A stretch of 64,000 nucleotides of DNA from JBKPNZ01 sp046732895 (GCA_046732895.1 JBKPNZ010000048.1:23412-87411); one strand, 5' to 3'. Counted from the stretch's first letter, positions 41,134 to 50,640 are shown. Numbers and translations are program-made. Notes: a model not told the origin generated them from the sequence alone.

Positions 41134-42758
41134 AGGCCACCGCGCCGCCGGTCGCCGCTGCCGCCCGCCCCGCGGGCCTCGTGGCCTGGATCGCCACCAC
41201 CGACCACAAGCGCCTGGCGATCCGAATGGCGGCGATCGCCTTCGGCTTCTTTCTCGCCGCCGGCCTGCTTGCCCTCGTCATGCGCACGGAGCTCGCCGAG
41301 CCAGGGCTTCAGGTGGTCTCGAGCGACGGCTACAACCAGGTCTTCACCATGCACGGGTCGACCATGATCTATCTGGTCGTCACCCCGCTGGCGCTCGCGG
41401 CAGGCCTTTACCTCGTACCGCTCCAGATCGGCGCCGCGCAAGTCGCTGCTCCGCGCCTGACGCTAGCCGGCCACTGGCTGATCCTCGCCGGTGGCCTGGT
41501 CATGTACTCGGGATTCCTGACCGATCACGGGGCCGGCAAGGACGGCTGGACCGCTTACTTCCCGCTCTCGGGCGACTCGGCCACCCCCGGTGCGGGCCAG
41601 GACTTCTGGATCTTCGGCGTCATCCTGGCGATCGTCGGCTCGACGATCGTGGGCGCCACGATCCTCGCGACCATCTTGCGGCTCCGGGCGCCCGGCATGA
41701 CGATGATGCGCATGCCGGTGTTCTGCTGGACGATGCTGGCGACCTGCCTGATGGTCGTGATGGCGCTGCCGGCGGTCGTGTTGGCGATGGCCCTGCTGTT
41801 CGCGGATCGCGCGCTGGGCGGAGTGCTCCCGCTGCCCGAGGGCGCGATCACCTACCAGCACCTCTTCTGGTTCTACGCGCACCCGGTTGTGTACGTCATG
41901 TTCTTCCCGTTCCTCGGGATGGTCGCCGAGGTCGTCGCGGCCTTCTCGCGGCGGCGGTTCTTCGGCTACAAGCCGATGGTCATCGCCCTGCTCGTCTTCA
42001 CGGGCCTCTCGATGAGCGTGTGGGCCCACCACATGTTCACCACGGGTCAGGTGACGAACGAGTACTTCGCGCTGACCTCCACGATGCTCGTCGTCCCCGC
42101 CGGGATCGAGTACTTCGACGTGATCGCGACCATGATCGGGGGCTCGATCCTGGTTCGCACCCCGCTCCTGTTCGCGCTCGGCTTCCTCGGCCAGTTCCTC
42201 ATCGGCGGCCTCAGCGGGGTCTGGGTGGCGTCACCGCCCCTCGACTACCACGTCCACGATTCGTACTTCGTCGTGGCCCACTTCCATTACACGCTCTTCG
42301 CGGGCAGCCTGTTCGGCCTGTTCGCGGGCGTGTACTACTGGTTCCCGAAGGTCACTGGGGCGCTCCTCCGCGAGCGCCTCGGTCAGCTCCACTTCTGGTT
42401 GCTGCTCGTGGGGACGACCGCCACGTTCTTCCCGATGTTCTTCCTGGGCGAGGACGGGATGCCCAGGCGGGTCGCGGACTACACGCCGGAGGACGGCTTC
42501 CAGCACCTGAACGTGATCTCGACGATCGGCGCCTTCACGATCGCGGTCGCGATCGCCATCTTCATCGCGAACGTCGTCGTCTCGCTGCGTCGGCGCGACC
42601 CCGCGGGCGACAACCCGTGGGAGGGCCAGACCCTCGAGTGGGCGACCAGCTCGCCGCCGCCACCGTTCAACTTCCGCTCGCTCCCGGCGATCCGCTCCTA
42701 CGCGCCTCTGCTCGATCTGCGCGAGGAAGCCTCCGAGGAGGAGGCGGCCGTTCCGTGA
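41130..42758 (+). CDS. ctaD: cytochrome c oxidase subunit I (aa3-type)
   Basis: 542 residues, 12-helix haem-copper oxidase. Low-spin haem His is in FTMHGSTMIYL; CuB ligands are in FWFYAHPVVYVMFFPFLG and VWAHHMFTTG; the haem a3/a ligand pair is in HDSYFVVAHFHYTLF. The Tyr of the His-Tyr cross-link is kept (HPVVY) but the D-channel Glu of HPEVY is replaced by Val, the pattern of A2-type oxidases (Y-x-HP-x-VY). ATG 41130 overlaps the coxB TGA (ATGA); a frame start at 41106 is less likely. It reduces O2 to water and pumps protons. Confidence 0.95.
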   Translation: MKATAPPVAAAARPAGLVAWIATTDHKRLAIRMAAIAFGFFLAAGLLALVMRTELAEPGLQVVSSDGYNQVFTMHGSTMIYLVVTPLALAAGLYLVPLQIGAAQVAAPRLTLAGHWLILAGGLVMYSGFLTDHGAGKDGWTAYFPLSGDSATPGAGQDFWIFGVILAIVGSTIVGATILATILRLRAPGMTMMRMPVFCWTMLATCLMVVMALPAVVLAMALLFADRALGGVLPLPEGAITYQHLFWFYAHPVVYVMFFPFLGMVAEVVAAFSRRRFFGYKPMVIALLVFTGLSMSVWAHHMFTTGQVTNEYFALTSTMLVVPAGIEYFDVIATMIGGSILVRTPLLFALGFLGQFLIGGLSGVWVASPPLDYHVHDSYFVVAHFHYTLFAGSLFGLFAGVYYWFPKVTGALLRERLGQLHFWLLLVGTTATFFPMFFLGEDGMPRRVADYTPEDGFQHLNVISTIGAFTIAVAIAIFIANVVVSLRRRDPAGDNPWEGQTLEWATSSPPPPFNFRSLPAIRSYAPLLDLREEASEEEAAVP

Positions 42759-43114
42759 GAAGCGGAGCTCCGTTCATCGCCGCATGGGCGCTCTGGCTCG
42801 GCGCGCTCGCCGTGATGCTCTGGATCTGGACGCCGGCGCTCCTGCCGCCTGCGCTCTTGAGCTACGCGGCCGCCGGCTGGATGGCGATCGCGCTGGGGAT
42901 CGCGATCCGCGGCGCGCCGCGGGATGCGGGTAGGGCCGTCCTCGAATCGAGCCTCGCGACCGTGTTGGTCGCCTTCGGCCTGGCCGTCAGCCTCACGGGG
43001 CTCGCGTTCGGGCTGTGGCTGGTCCTGATCGGCGGCGAGATCGTCCTGCTGGGCCTCGCCGGCCTCGTCGCCGAGGAGCTGGAGCTGCGCGGCCGACGGA
43101 GGAGGTCCCGATGA
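42755..43114 (+). CDS. small four-helix membrane protein of the oxidase operon
   Basis: 119 residues, four hydrophobic segments and a basic end (ELRGRRRRSR). GTG 42755 overlaps the ctaD stop and its own TGA overlaps the ctaG ATG, so it is embedded in the coupled operon. Position suggests a small oxidase subunit (CtaF/subunit IV-like), but no motif identifies it. No subunit III gene is seen in the operon, so it may partly replace it. Confidence 0.6.
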   Translation: MRSGAPFIAAWALWLGALAVMLWIWTPALLPPALLSYAAAGWMAIALGIAIRGAPRDAGRAVLESSLATVLVAFGLAVSLTGLAFGLWLVLIGGEIVLLGLAGLVAEELELRGRRRRSR

Positions 43115-43812
43115 TCGCGCTGCCTCTGCTCGCCGGACTCGCCGCGGCCGTCTACCTCCGCGCCGCCCTTCGAGCGGGGTGGCGGGTGGGCCGCACGGCC
43201 TGCTTCGTCGGTGGCACGGCCGTGCTCGCGCTCGCCCCGCTCGCGGGCGAGGGGAACCTCGCCGGCCACATGGTCGAGCACGCGCTACTGGTGGCGGTCG
43301 CGGCCCCGCTCGTGGTGCTGGGCGCACCGGCTGCGCTTGCCCTTCGCGCCGCCGGTCCGCGCGGCCGCGCCGCGCTCCTCGGCGTCCTGCGGTCGCCCTT
43401 CGTGCGATGGGTGGCGTACCCCGCAGTCGCGTGGGGTCTCTTCGTGGCGACCCAGTGGGCCGCTCACGCACCGGGGGCGATCGCCGCCGTCGACGGCAGC
43501 CCGGCCTTCCATGCATTCGAGCACGGCTGGCTCGTCTCGACCGCGATCCTGTTCTGGTCGTGTGCGCTGGGCGGGGTCCCGCTTCCGCATCCGCTCGGGG
43601 CATCCCAGCGCGCGGTCTACGTCTTCACGGGCGCCGCGGCCACCGACCTGGCTGCCATCGAGCTGATGGCCGCCGGGCACGCCGGCGCCGGCGCGGCGAT
43701 GCTCGCGGGCATGCTCCCGCTCGGCCTCGCCGCGGTTCTCGTCACCTGGCGCTGGGTCGTGGCCGAAGAGCGACGAGTCGCCCGCAGGGAGGTGGCCGGT
43801 GCGGCCGGCTAG
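43111..43812 (+). CDS. ctaG: CtaG-type cytochrome c oxidase assembly factor (caa3_CtaG)
   Basis: 233 residues, about six or seven membrane helices. Conserved His-bearing segments of the caa3_CtaG family: GNLAGHMVEHALLVAVAAPLVVLGAP, TQWAAHAPG, AFHAFEHGWLVSTAILFW. It helps insert copper or assemble the oxidase. ATG 43111 overlaps the upstream stop; its end overlaps the qcrC start by 14 bp. Confidence 0.85.
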   Translation: MIALPLLAGLAAAVYLRAALRAGWRVGRTACFVGGTAVLALAPLAGEGNLAGHMVEHALLVAVAAPLVVLGAPAALALRAAGPRGRAALLGVLRSPFVRWVAYPAVAWGLFVATQWAAHAPGAIAAVDGSPAFHAFEHGWLVSTAILFWSCALGGVPLPHPLGASQRAVYVFTGAAATDLAAIELMAAGHAGAGAAMLAGMLPLGLAAVLVTWRWVVAEERRVARREVAGAAG

Positions 43813-44569
43813 ACGGCCCATCTGCCTCGTCGGGGCCGCGCTGGCCGCCGCGGGCGCTCTCGTGGCTTTCGCCGCGCCTGGGGCGGGAACGGGGTCGGCT
43901 CAGGCCCAGGGCGGACCCCAGGAGCAGACCGGCCTGGTAGCCGAAGGGCGCGGGCTCTTCGAGGAGGGCTGCGCATCGTGCCACGGGCAGGATGCCCGCG
44001 GGATCGAGGGGACGGCGCCCTCGCTCTACGGCTCCGGCGCTGCCGCCGCGGACTTCTACCTGTCCACCGGTCGCATGCCGCTCGACGACCCGAGCGACCA
44101 GCCGGTGCGCTCCCAGCCCAGGTATCCACCGACCCAGATCGATGCGCTTGTCGCCTACGTCGGGTCGCTCGGCGGGCCGCGGATCCCCGACGTCGATCCC
44201 GCTCTCGGCGATCTGCACCGGGGCCTGGAGGCCTTCACGAGCCACTGCGCCGGATGCCACCAGGTGGCGGCCCGGGGCGGGATCGTGACCGGCGCCTTCG
44301 CGCCCTCGCTCACCGAGGCGACGCCGACCGAGCTGGCCGAGGCGGTTCGCGTCGGTCCCTACCTCATGCCGAAGTTCGGCCGTCGCCAGATCGACGAACA
44401 GGAGCTGGATTCGATTGCCCGCTACGTCGAGCTCTCGCAGCATCCGGTCAACGACGGTGGCTGGGCGATCGGCAACCTAGGCCCGATCCCAGAGGGGATG
44501 ATCGCCTGGCTGCTCGCGATCGTCGCCCTCCTCCTGGTCGCCCGGGTGATCGGGGAGCGCACCTCATGA
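43799..44569 (+). CDS. qcrC: dihaem cytochrome c subunit of the bc complex (QcrC)
   Basis: 256 residues from GTG 43799. N-terminal signal/anchor (ICLVGAALAAAGALVAFA), two c-type haem sites CASCHG and CAGCHQ with distal Met in YLMPKFG, and a C-terminal membrane helix (MIAWLLAIVALLLVARVIG). This matches actinobacterial QcrC, which links the bc complex directly to the aa3 oxidase without soluble cytochrome c. Its TGA overlaps the qcrA ATG. Confidence 0.93.
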   Translation: MRPARRPICLVGAALAAAGALVAFAAPGAGTGSAQAQGGPQEQTGLVAEGRGLFEEGCASCHGQDARGIEGTAPSLYGSGAAAADFYLSTGRMPLDDPSDQPVRSQPRYPPTQIDALVAYVGSLGGPRIPDVDPALGDLHRGLEAFTSHCAGCHQVAARGGIVTGAFAPSLTEATPTELAEAVRVGPYLMPKFGRRQIDEQELDSIARYVELSQHPVNDGGWAIGNLGPIPEGMIAWLLAIVALLLVARVIGERTS

Positions 44570-45582
44570 GGATCGTCCGCGCCGCTGGGCGCCTGCTCGT
44601 GGCGGCGATCGCCCTCCTCTTCAGGCCAGTCGCCCGCCTGTTGCGGCGCCGCCGCCTCGCAGGGACGGAAGCGGGGGCCACTCCAGCTGATCCGAGCGAG
44701 GTCGAGACGGTGGAGCGCGAGGTAGGGGGCGGGGCCGAGCTCATCGTCGCGGGGCTTCTGTTCGCGGCGGCGCTGTGCGCGGTGGGCTTCGTTGCGACCT
44801 ACGTCGCCGGGGGATCCACGCAGCTGCTTGGTCTGACGCTCGGCCTGGCGCTCGTTGCGGCGGCTGGCGCGTCCATCGCCGCCGCCCGTGGCGTCGTCCC
44901 GCAGGAGGAGGCGATCGAGGAGCGCAAGCTCTTCGGGGACCACACCTCGCAGAAGCTCGTGGCGCGAGAGGTCACCAGTGCCGGCGAGGGTATCTCCCGC
45001 CGGCGCCTCCTGCTCGGCGGAGTCGGCGCGGCAGGCACCGCCTTGGGGGCCGCCCTGGTCGTTCCGGCGGCATCGCTGGGACCCAGGTTGGACGACAGGG
45101 TCGGCGCCTCTCCGTGGCGGAGCGGGACGGCCGTCGTCGGCGAAGACGGCAAGCCGTTGCGCCCCGCCGACGTCGAGATCGGCACCTTCGTCACGGGCTT
45201 TCCCGAGGGTGCCGACCGCAGTCAGCTCGGCGCAGCGATCGTGCTCGTGAGGCTCCCCGTCGAGTCACTGCATCTACCGCCCGACCGTGCCGGTTGGGCG
45301 CCGGAGGGCATTCTCGCCTACTCGAAGATCTGCACGCACGCGGGGTGCGCGATCAACCTCTACCGATATCCGCTGTATGCGCCCACCTCGCCGAGGCCGG
45401 CGCTGGTCTGCCCGTGTCACTACTCGACGTTCGACCCCAGCCGGGCGGGTGAGCGGATCTTCGGCCCCGCGGGCCGGAGCCTGCCGCAGCTCCCGCTCGC
45501 GATCCAGGGCGGCCGCCTGATCGCGGCGGGCGAATTCTCCGGGCCGGTCGGCCCGTCGTGGTCACAGGTGCGCGAATCGTGA
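44566..45582 (+). CDS. qcrA: Rieske iron-sulfur subunit of the bc complex (QcrA)
   Basis: 338 residues. A long N-terminal membrane part (three helices, with a twin-Arg-like SRRRLLLGG before the last) precedes the Rieske domain with cluster motifs CTHAGC and CPCHYSTFD. This three-helix form is the actinobacterial QcrA type. ATG 44566 overlaps qcrC by 4 bp. Confidence 0.93.
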   Translation: MRIVRAAGRLLVAAIALLFRPVARLLRRRRLAGTEAGATPADPSEVETVEREVGGGAELIVAGLLFAAALCAVGFVATYVAGGSTQLLGLTLGLALVAAAGASIAAARGVVPQEEAIEERKLFGDHTSQKLVAREVTSAGEGISRRRLLLGGVGAAGTALGAALVVPAASLGPRLDDRVGASPWRSGTAVVGEDGKPLRPADVEIGTFVTGFPEGADRSQLGAAIVLVRLPVESLHLPPDRAGWAPEGILAYSKICTHAGCAINLYRYPLYAPTSPRPALVCPCHYSTFDPSRAGERIFGPAGRSLPQLPLAIQGGRLIAAGEFSGPVGPSWSQVRES

Positions 45583-47054
45583 CGCCCGACCGCCGCACCG
45601 AATACGCCGTTCGCAGGGTCGCCCGCTACGCCGACGAGCGCACCGGACAGGGCGGAGCGCTGGCGAAGGCCCTGCGTTACGTGTTCCCGGACCACTGGTC
45701 TTTCCTCTTCGGCGAGATCGCCCTGTACGCCTTCGTGGTGCTGGTGGCCACCGGTGTCTTCCTCGCCCTCTTCTTCCAGCCGAGCACGGCCGACACCACC
45801 TATGTGGGCACCTACGCTCCCCTACACGGCCAGGTGGTGAGCGAGGCCTATCAGTCGGCGTTGCGCCTCTCGTTCGACGTCAACGCCGGACTCCTGATGC
45901 GCCAGACCCACCACTGGGCCGCCCTCGTGTTCGTCGCGGCCATCGTCGTGCATCTCCTGCGGATCTTCTTCACCGGGGCGTTTCGCAAGCCCCGTGACCT
46001 GAACTACTACGTCGGGCTGACGATGCTCATGCTCGCCCTGCTGGAGGGGTTCGCGGGGTACTCCCTGGTCGACGACCTGCTGTCGGGAATGGGCCTCGCG
46101 ATTGCGTACGCCGTGGCGATGTCGATCCCGGTCATCGGGGCCAGCCTCGCGTTCCTGGTGTGGGGTGGTCAATTCCCGGGCTCAGACGACTTCCTCTCGC
46201 GTCTGTTCATCGCCCACGTCTTCATCCTCCCTGTCGCGATCGGGGCACTCATCGCCGTTCACCTCGCGATGGTCGCGCTGCCCCATCACACGCAGTTCCC
46301 GGGGCGTCGCCAGAGCGAGCGCAACGTGGTCGGAATCCCGATGTGGCCGGGCTATGCGCTCCGGTCGATCGGCCTCTTCCTGGCGGTCGCGGGCGTCCTC
46401 GTCCTCCTCGGTGGGCTGGTCCAGATCAACCCGATCTGGCAGTGGGGCCCCTACGAGACCTACCAGGCGACGAACGGCGCCCAGCCGGACTGGTACATGG
46501 GGTGGCTGATCGGCGCCCTGCGGATCATGCCGGGCTTCGAGCCCGTGATCGGCGACTACACGCTCGCGGGCAATCCCTTCTTCGGGGGCGCGCTGCTGCC
46601 GACGCTGGTGTTCGGCTTCCTCTACGCCTGGCCGTCGATCGAACGACGAGTCACAGGGGACCGGCGCCCTCATCACGTGCTCGACCGCCCGCGTGACAAC
46701 CCCTGGCGCACGGCGGTCGGTGCGGCCCTCTTCACGTTCGTCGCCCTGATCTTCCTCGCGGGCTCCGCCGACCGCATCTTCGTCTCCTTCGGGATCGACT
46801 ACGAGGCGCAGGTCTGGTTCTTCCGAGTGGCGGTCTTCGTGCTGCCCGCGCTCGCCTACGTGATGACCAAGCGCGTTTGCACCGAGCTTCGTGACGCCGA
46901 GTGGCACCCGTTGCGGCCTGGCCGCAGCGTGGTCGTCGAGCGGACCGCTGCCGGGGGCTTCGAACCCGAGTCCGGCGCCTCGGTCAGCGGCGAAGCGACT
47001 CGAGCGCCGCGTCCCGAGTCTCGTGGAGATCGACCGCCTGGTCGATCCCCGTGA
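45579..47054 (+). CDS. qcrB: cytochrome b subunit of the bc complex (QcrB)
   Basis: 491 residues, nine or more membrane helices. Haem b-binding helices are RQTHHWAALVFVAAIVVHLLR and AHVFILPVAIGALIAVHLAMVALPHHTQF; the Qo-type loop is NPIWQWGPYE. The PEWY motif is PDWYMGW here. GTG 45579 overlaps the qcrA TGA (GTGA); an in-frame GTG at 45558 is less likely. It ends with a proline/arginine-rich tail that overlaps the convergent STAS gene by 71 bp. Confidence 0.93.
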   Translation: MTPDRRTEYAVRRVARYADERTGQGGALAKALRYVFPDHWSFLFGEIALYAFVVLVATGVFLALFFQPSTADTTYVGTYAPLHGQVVSEAYQSALRLSFDVNAGLLMRQTHHWAALVFVAAIVVHLLRIFFTGAFRKPRDLNYYVGLTMLMLALLEGFAGYSLVDDLLSGMGLAIAYAVAMSIPVIGASLAFLVWGGQFPGSDDFLSRLFIAHVFILPVAIGALIAVHLAMVALPHHTQFPGRRQSERNVVGIPMWPGYALRSIGLFLAVAGVLVLLGGLVQINPIWQWGPYETYQATNGAQPDWYMGWLIGALRIMPGFEPVIGDYTLAGNPFFGGALLPTLVFGFLYAWPSIERRVTGDRRPHHVLDRPRDNPWRTAVGAALFTFVALIFLAGSADRIFVSFGIDYEAQVWFFRVAVFVLPALAYVMTKRVCTELRDAEWHPLRPGRSVVVERTAAGGFEPESGASVSGEATRAPRPESRGDRPPGRSP

Positions 47055-47340
47055 TCTCGAGTAGACGGCGGACCTGCGCGTGCGGGCAGCAGACGCCGAA
47101 CTGCCGGCCGTTGTCGCTGGTGACCCGATCGCGAGCATTCACGAGCAGCCCGAGCCCGGTCGAATCGATGAACTCGCAGTTGGTGAGATTGACGAGGATC
47201 GCGTCCGCGTCAGACTCGATCGCGGCCGCCAACGGGGCCTCCAGATCCGGCACGGTCGCCTGATCGAGCTCGCCCTGAACCCGAAGTTCGTGGATTCCGC
47301 CGGAGAGCTTGTCGGCGTCGACTAGAAAAGATGCGGTCAT
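46984..47340 (-). CDS. STAS-domain anti-sigma factor antagonist (RsbV/SpoIIAA-like)
   Basis: 118 residues from ATG 47340. STAS fold with the phosphorylation loop NCEFIDSTGLGLLVNARD, whose Ser in DSTG is the site phosphorylated by an RsbW-like kinase. Strands IHELRVQGELDQATVP and DADAILVNL precede. It would bind the HATPase anti-sigma factor and free a stress sigma factor. It lies convergent to qcrB and close to the SpoIIE/PP2C and HATPase genes. Confidence 0.87.
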   Translation of the reverse strand: MTASFLVDADKLSGGIHELRVQGELDQATVPDLEAPLAAAIESDADAILVNLTNCEFIDSTGLGLLVNARDRVTSDNGRQFGVCCPHAQVRRLLEITGIDQAVDLHETRDAALESLRR

Positions 47341-47432
47341 CTGGCAGCTTTCTGCGTCCCTCGCCGGCGGCGAGGCCTCATGCCTCACCCGCACGAACGC
47401 TCCGGCGTGAGCGGTTCCTCATGATATTCCTC

Positions 47433-47924
47433 TCACCGAACGGCAGTCCCTCCGAGGGCCTCGCTCGCCGCCGCTGATCGGAACGGCTCGAGCGCGGCCC
47501 GCGCGGCGCTGGCTGCCTTCGCCCGCGCACTCAGGCTCGCGTCGTCCGCGCCGGGCACGCCGGCCTCGGCAAGCGACGTCCACGCGAGAGCCAGGTACTC
47601 CAGGCTGACCGAGAGGCCCTCGAGCTCCTCGAGACGAGAGAGGGGGGAGTACCCCACGATCTGGCCGTTCAGCTTCAGGCGGCCGACCTTCTCCGCGGTC
47701 CAGCCGGCGAGGAGCTTGGCGCGATCCCGGCTGGCGCCGCTCTTCTCGAGCAGGCCGGTGAGCGCTCCGCGGTCCGCTTCGATCTGCTTCTGGAGCTCGC
47801 TCGCGAGCGTGCCCAGCTCGTCGCCGTCGTTCTGGCCCGCGATCCGGCCGGCGAGCTCCGCGGCGGCCGTGGCAGCCGCCAGATGATCGTTGAGGTAGAT
47901 GGTGAGTTTGTCGCCCCTGAGCAC
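47433..47924 (-). CDS. uncharacterised helical-bundle protein
   Basis: 163 residues from GTG 47924, all-helical and soluble. Conserved-looking stretches are LTIYLNDHLAAATAAAELAGR and EKVGRLKLNGQIVGYSPLSRLEELEGL. It may form a four-helix bundle (ferritin- or hemerythrin-like topology) but only scattered His/Glu are visible, so no metal site can be claimed. It is divergent from the RsbU-like phosphatase. Function not recognised. Confidence 0.6.
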   Translation of the reverse strand: MLRGDKLTIYLNDHLAAATAAAELAGRIAGQNDGDELGTLASELQKQIEADRGALTGLLEKSGASRDRAKLLAGWTAEKVGRLKLNGQIVGYSPLSRLEELEGLSVSLEYLALAWTSLAEAGVPGADDASLSARAKAASAARAALEPFRSAAASEALGGTAVR

Positions 47925-48014
47925 CGACCAGAGCTTCGCATAGGCCGCGACTTGGTACGGCCGCGTACATTGGGTTCAGGCCCGAGCCGGGCACGGCACG
48001 GGCTTGCGACCAAA

Positions 48015-50594
48015 ATGCCGAGATTCACGCACAGACCCGCCGAGTTGCGTGCGAGCAGCGAGCCGCGGCGCGAGTTGCGGGGCGTCTTGGCAGGAGGCGG
48101 TGCGCTGGTCGCGCTTGTGACCCTGGACCTCGTCCTCGGATCGCGAACCTCCCTCGTCGGGACGTTCGCGATCGCTCCCTTCGTCGCCGCCCTCGCCGGC
48201 GGAGTCCGGTCGGCGCTCGTAATCGGGGCTGCGGCGATCCTCGCGACGCTGATCGTCCCCGCCTGGAACATGAACTTCGGCGAGCCGGCTTACTACCTGC
48301 GCGTCGCCGCCGTCGCGGCGACTGCCGGCTTCTCGTTGCTTGCTGCCTGGGCTCTGCAGCGAAGCCGGCTGGTGACCGCCAGGCTCGAGCTGCTCGACGC
48401 GATCGGGGCGATCGCCACTGGCTCGCTGCCGCTCGACGAAACGCTTCGGCTGGCCACTCAGCGGATCGCGCCCGCCGTCGCCGACTTCTGCATGATCGAC
48501 GCGATCGCCGAGCCGGGCCTGACGCGGGCAGCGGTCGGGGTGGCCGACCACCCAGAGCGCAGCCGCATCGAGGCCTGGCTGCGGGACCGTCAGCCGTCGA
48601 TCCCAGCACGCTTCACCGAGCGCCGCGAGGCCGGGAAGCGCCCCGAGCCGTATCTGCAGTCACCGATGACGGACGCACAGCTCCAGGCGCTCGCTCACGA
48701 CCCGGAGGACCTCGCCTTCCTACGCTCCCTCGGGGTGCGATCGGCGCTGACGGTCCCGCTCGTTGCCCGGGGTAAGAGCCTCGGCGCGCTCACGATGGTG
48801 ACCGCGTGGTCGGGGCGCCGGTACGGGGCGGGCGACGTGCGCTTCGCCGAAATCCTGGCGGGGCGGGTGGCGCTGGCGCTGGACAACGCCGGCCTCTTCT
48901 CGGACCTCGAGAGCGTCGAGCGGCGGATGGACAACGTGATGGAGATCCTCGACGAGGCGGTGGTCCTCCACGACGCGAACGGCGAGCTGATCTACGCCAA
49001 CCCCGCCGCGGCGCGGACGATGGGTTTCGGCTCGGTCGAGGAGCTCCTGGCGACCCCTACTGACGAGATCAGGCAGAGGTTCTCGGTGCGGCGCGACGAT
49101 GGCTCGGCCGTGACTCCGGATGAGTTCGTCGGGCGGCGGGTCTTGCGCGGCGAGCACGCTGATCCGCTGATCCTTCGATCCACCGATCGGGCCACCGGCC
49201 AGGAGCGCTGGCAACTCACGAAGGCGAAGCCGATAACCGGCCCTGACGGCAAGGTCCTCTACTCCGTCACCGCGATCGAGGACGTGACCGAGGTCAAGCG
49301 CGCGGAGTTCGCCCAGCGGCTGCTGGCAAGGGCCGGGCAGCTGCTGTCGTCATCGACCGACCATCGCCGCACGCTGCGCGAGATCGCGGCCCTCGCCGTG
49401 CCGGATTTCGCCGACTGGTGCGGGGTGAACCTCCCGGGTGACGACGGCTTCGTCGACCAGGTCGCGGTCGCGCACCGCGATCCCGAGAAGGTGCAGCTGG
49501 CGGTCGAGCTTCGCGATCGCTATCCCCTGGCGCTCAGTGAGCCCGGTGGCGTCGCCGAGGTCCTGCGATCCGGCGAAGCCGTGCTGCTGGACATCACCGA
49601 CGAGATGCTGCGCGAGGCCGCGCGCGACGAAGGGCACCTGCAGATCCTTCAGCGCCTGGGTATGCGGTCGGCGATGGCCGTCCCGATGAGTGCCGGGAGC
49701 AAGATCGTGGGCGCCCTGGTGTTCGTGAACGAGGCCGATTCGCGCCGATTCGACCAAAGCGACCTGGAGCTGGCGCGCGAGCTCGCTCGCCGCACCGGGG
49801 TGGCAGTCGACAACGCCCGGCTGGCCGGCGAGCGCGCCGAGATCGCGCGGGTCCTCCAGCGTGGCCTCCTTCCTCCGGCGCTGCCCGCGATGAGCGGCTG
49901 GGAGGTGGCCACCATGTACCGGCCCGGAGGCGAGGTCAACGAGGTCGGCGGCGACTTCTACGACGCGTTCGAGATCGACGGTGGCTGGATGCTGGTGGTC
50001 GGCGACGTCGTCGGGCGCGGCCCGGCGGCTGCGTCGCTCACGGCGCTCGCCCGGTACACGATCCGTACCGCCGGCACGCTGACCGGGGACCCGCAGGTGG
50101 CCCTCACGATGCTGAACGAGGCGCTCCGGGGGCGCGCTGAGATCGCCCCGTGCACAGTGGCGATCGTCGTCCTTCCGGACGAGGAGAAACCCGAGGCCAA
50201 GGTCAAGGTCGCATGCGCTGGGCACCCACTGCCGTTGCGCGTGCGCGACGAAGCGGTCGTCGAGGTTGGAGTTCCGGGCCCGCTCCTCGGAGCCTTCGAC
50301 ATCGACACATGGAGCGTCGAGGAGGTGGCGCTCGCCCCGGGCGAGCAGCTCGTGGTCTACACCGACGGCGTGATCGAGGCTCGCGGTCCTACGGATCGCT
50401 TCGGCGAAGCGAGACTGCGCTCTGAGCTCGCCCGCGCCACTCGCCCTGTGCACACGATTGCGCGCATCGAGGTGGCCCTCGACGACTTCACGTCGGGCGT
50501 GCCGGAGGACGATGCCGCCATGGTCGCAATCCTGCGATTGGGCGGATCGCGGCGCCCGAGTCGTCGCCGAGCCGTGGCTGCTCGGGGCGGCTGA
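48015..50594 (+). CDS. membrane-anchored GAF-PAS-GAF PP2C (SpoIIE/RsbU-type) phosphatase
   Basis: 859 residues. About four membrane helices (28-115) precede a GAF-like domain (130-300, DFCMIDAIAEPG ... LRSLGVRSALTVPLVARGKSLGALTM), a PAS domain (315-425, ILDEAVVLHDANGELIYANPAA), a second GAF (430-600) and a SpoIIE/PP2C domain (615-845: VGGDFYDAFEIDGGWMLVVGDVVGRGPAAA, VVYTDGVIEAR, DDAAMVAI) with metal Asp residues. It dephosphorylates STAS antagonists in response to a sensed signal. ATG 48015 starts just before the first helix. The HATPase gene follows under its own stress-type promoter. Confidence 0.88.
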   Translation: MPRFTHRPAELRASSEPRRELRGVLAGGGALVALVTLDLVLGSRTSLVGTFAIAPFVAALAGGVRSALVIGAAAILATLIVPAWNMNFGEPAYYLRVAAVAATAGFSLLAAWALQRSRLVTARLELLDAIGAIATGSLPLDETLRLATQRIAPAVADFCMIDAIAEPGLTRAAVGVADHPERSRIEAWLRDRQPSIPARFTERREAGKRPEPYLQSPMTDAQLQALAHDPEDLAFLRSLGVRSALTVPLVARGKSLGALTMVTAWSGRRYGAGDVRFAEILAGRVALALDNAGLFSDLESVERRMDNVMEILDEAVVLHDANGELIYANPAAARTMGFGSVEELLATPTDEIRQRFSVRRDDGSAVTPDEFVGRRVLRGEHADPLILRSTDRATGQERWQLTKAKPITGPDGKVLYSVTAIEDVTEVKRAEFAQRLLARAGQLLSSSTDHRRTLREIAALAVPDFADWCGVNLPGDDGFVDQVAVAHRDPEKVQLAVELRDRYPLALSEPGGVAEVLRSGEAVLLDITDEMLREAARDEGHLQILQRLGMRSAMAVPMSAGSKIVGALVFVNEADSRRFDQSDLELARELARRTGVAVDNARLAGERAEIARVLQRGLLPPALPAMSGWEVATMYRPGGEVNEVGGDFYDAFEIDGGWMLVVGDVVGRGPAAASLTALARYTIRTAGTLTGDPQVALTMLNEALRGRAEIAPCTVAIVVLPDEEKPEAKVKVACAGHPLPLRVRDEAVVEVGVPGPLLGAFDIDTWSVEEVALAPGEQLVVYTDGVIEARGPTDRFGEARLRSELARATRPVHTIARIEVALDDFTSGVPEDDAAMVAILRLGGSRRPSRRRAVAARGG

Positions 50595-50607
50595 GCCCAG
50601 TTGGAGG

Positions 50608-50631
50608 GTTTACCGAGGCCCCCCCGGGTAA
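50608..50631 (+). promoter_or_regulatory. SigB/SigF-type promoter for the HATPase/SDR pair
   Basis: GTTT (50608-50611), 14-bp spacer, GGGTAA (50626-50631), 9 bp before ATG 50641. It suggests that the anti-sigma factor is itself in the stress regulon, a common feedback. Confidence 0.6.
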
Positions 50632-50640
50632 TCGCTCCGT

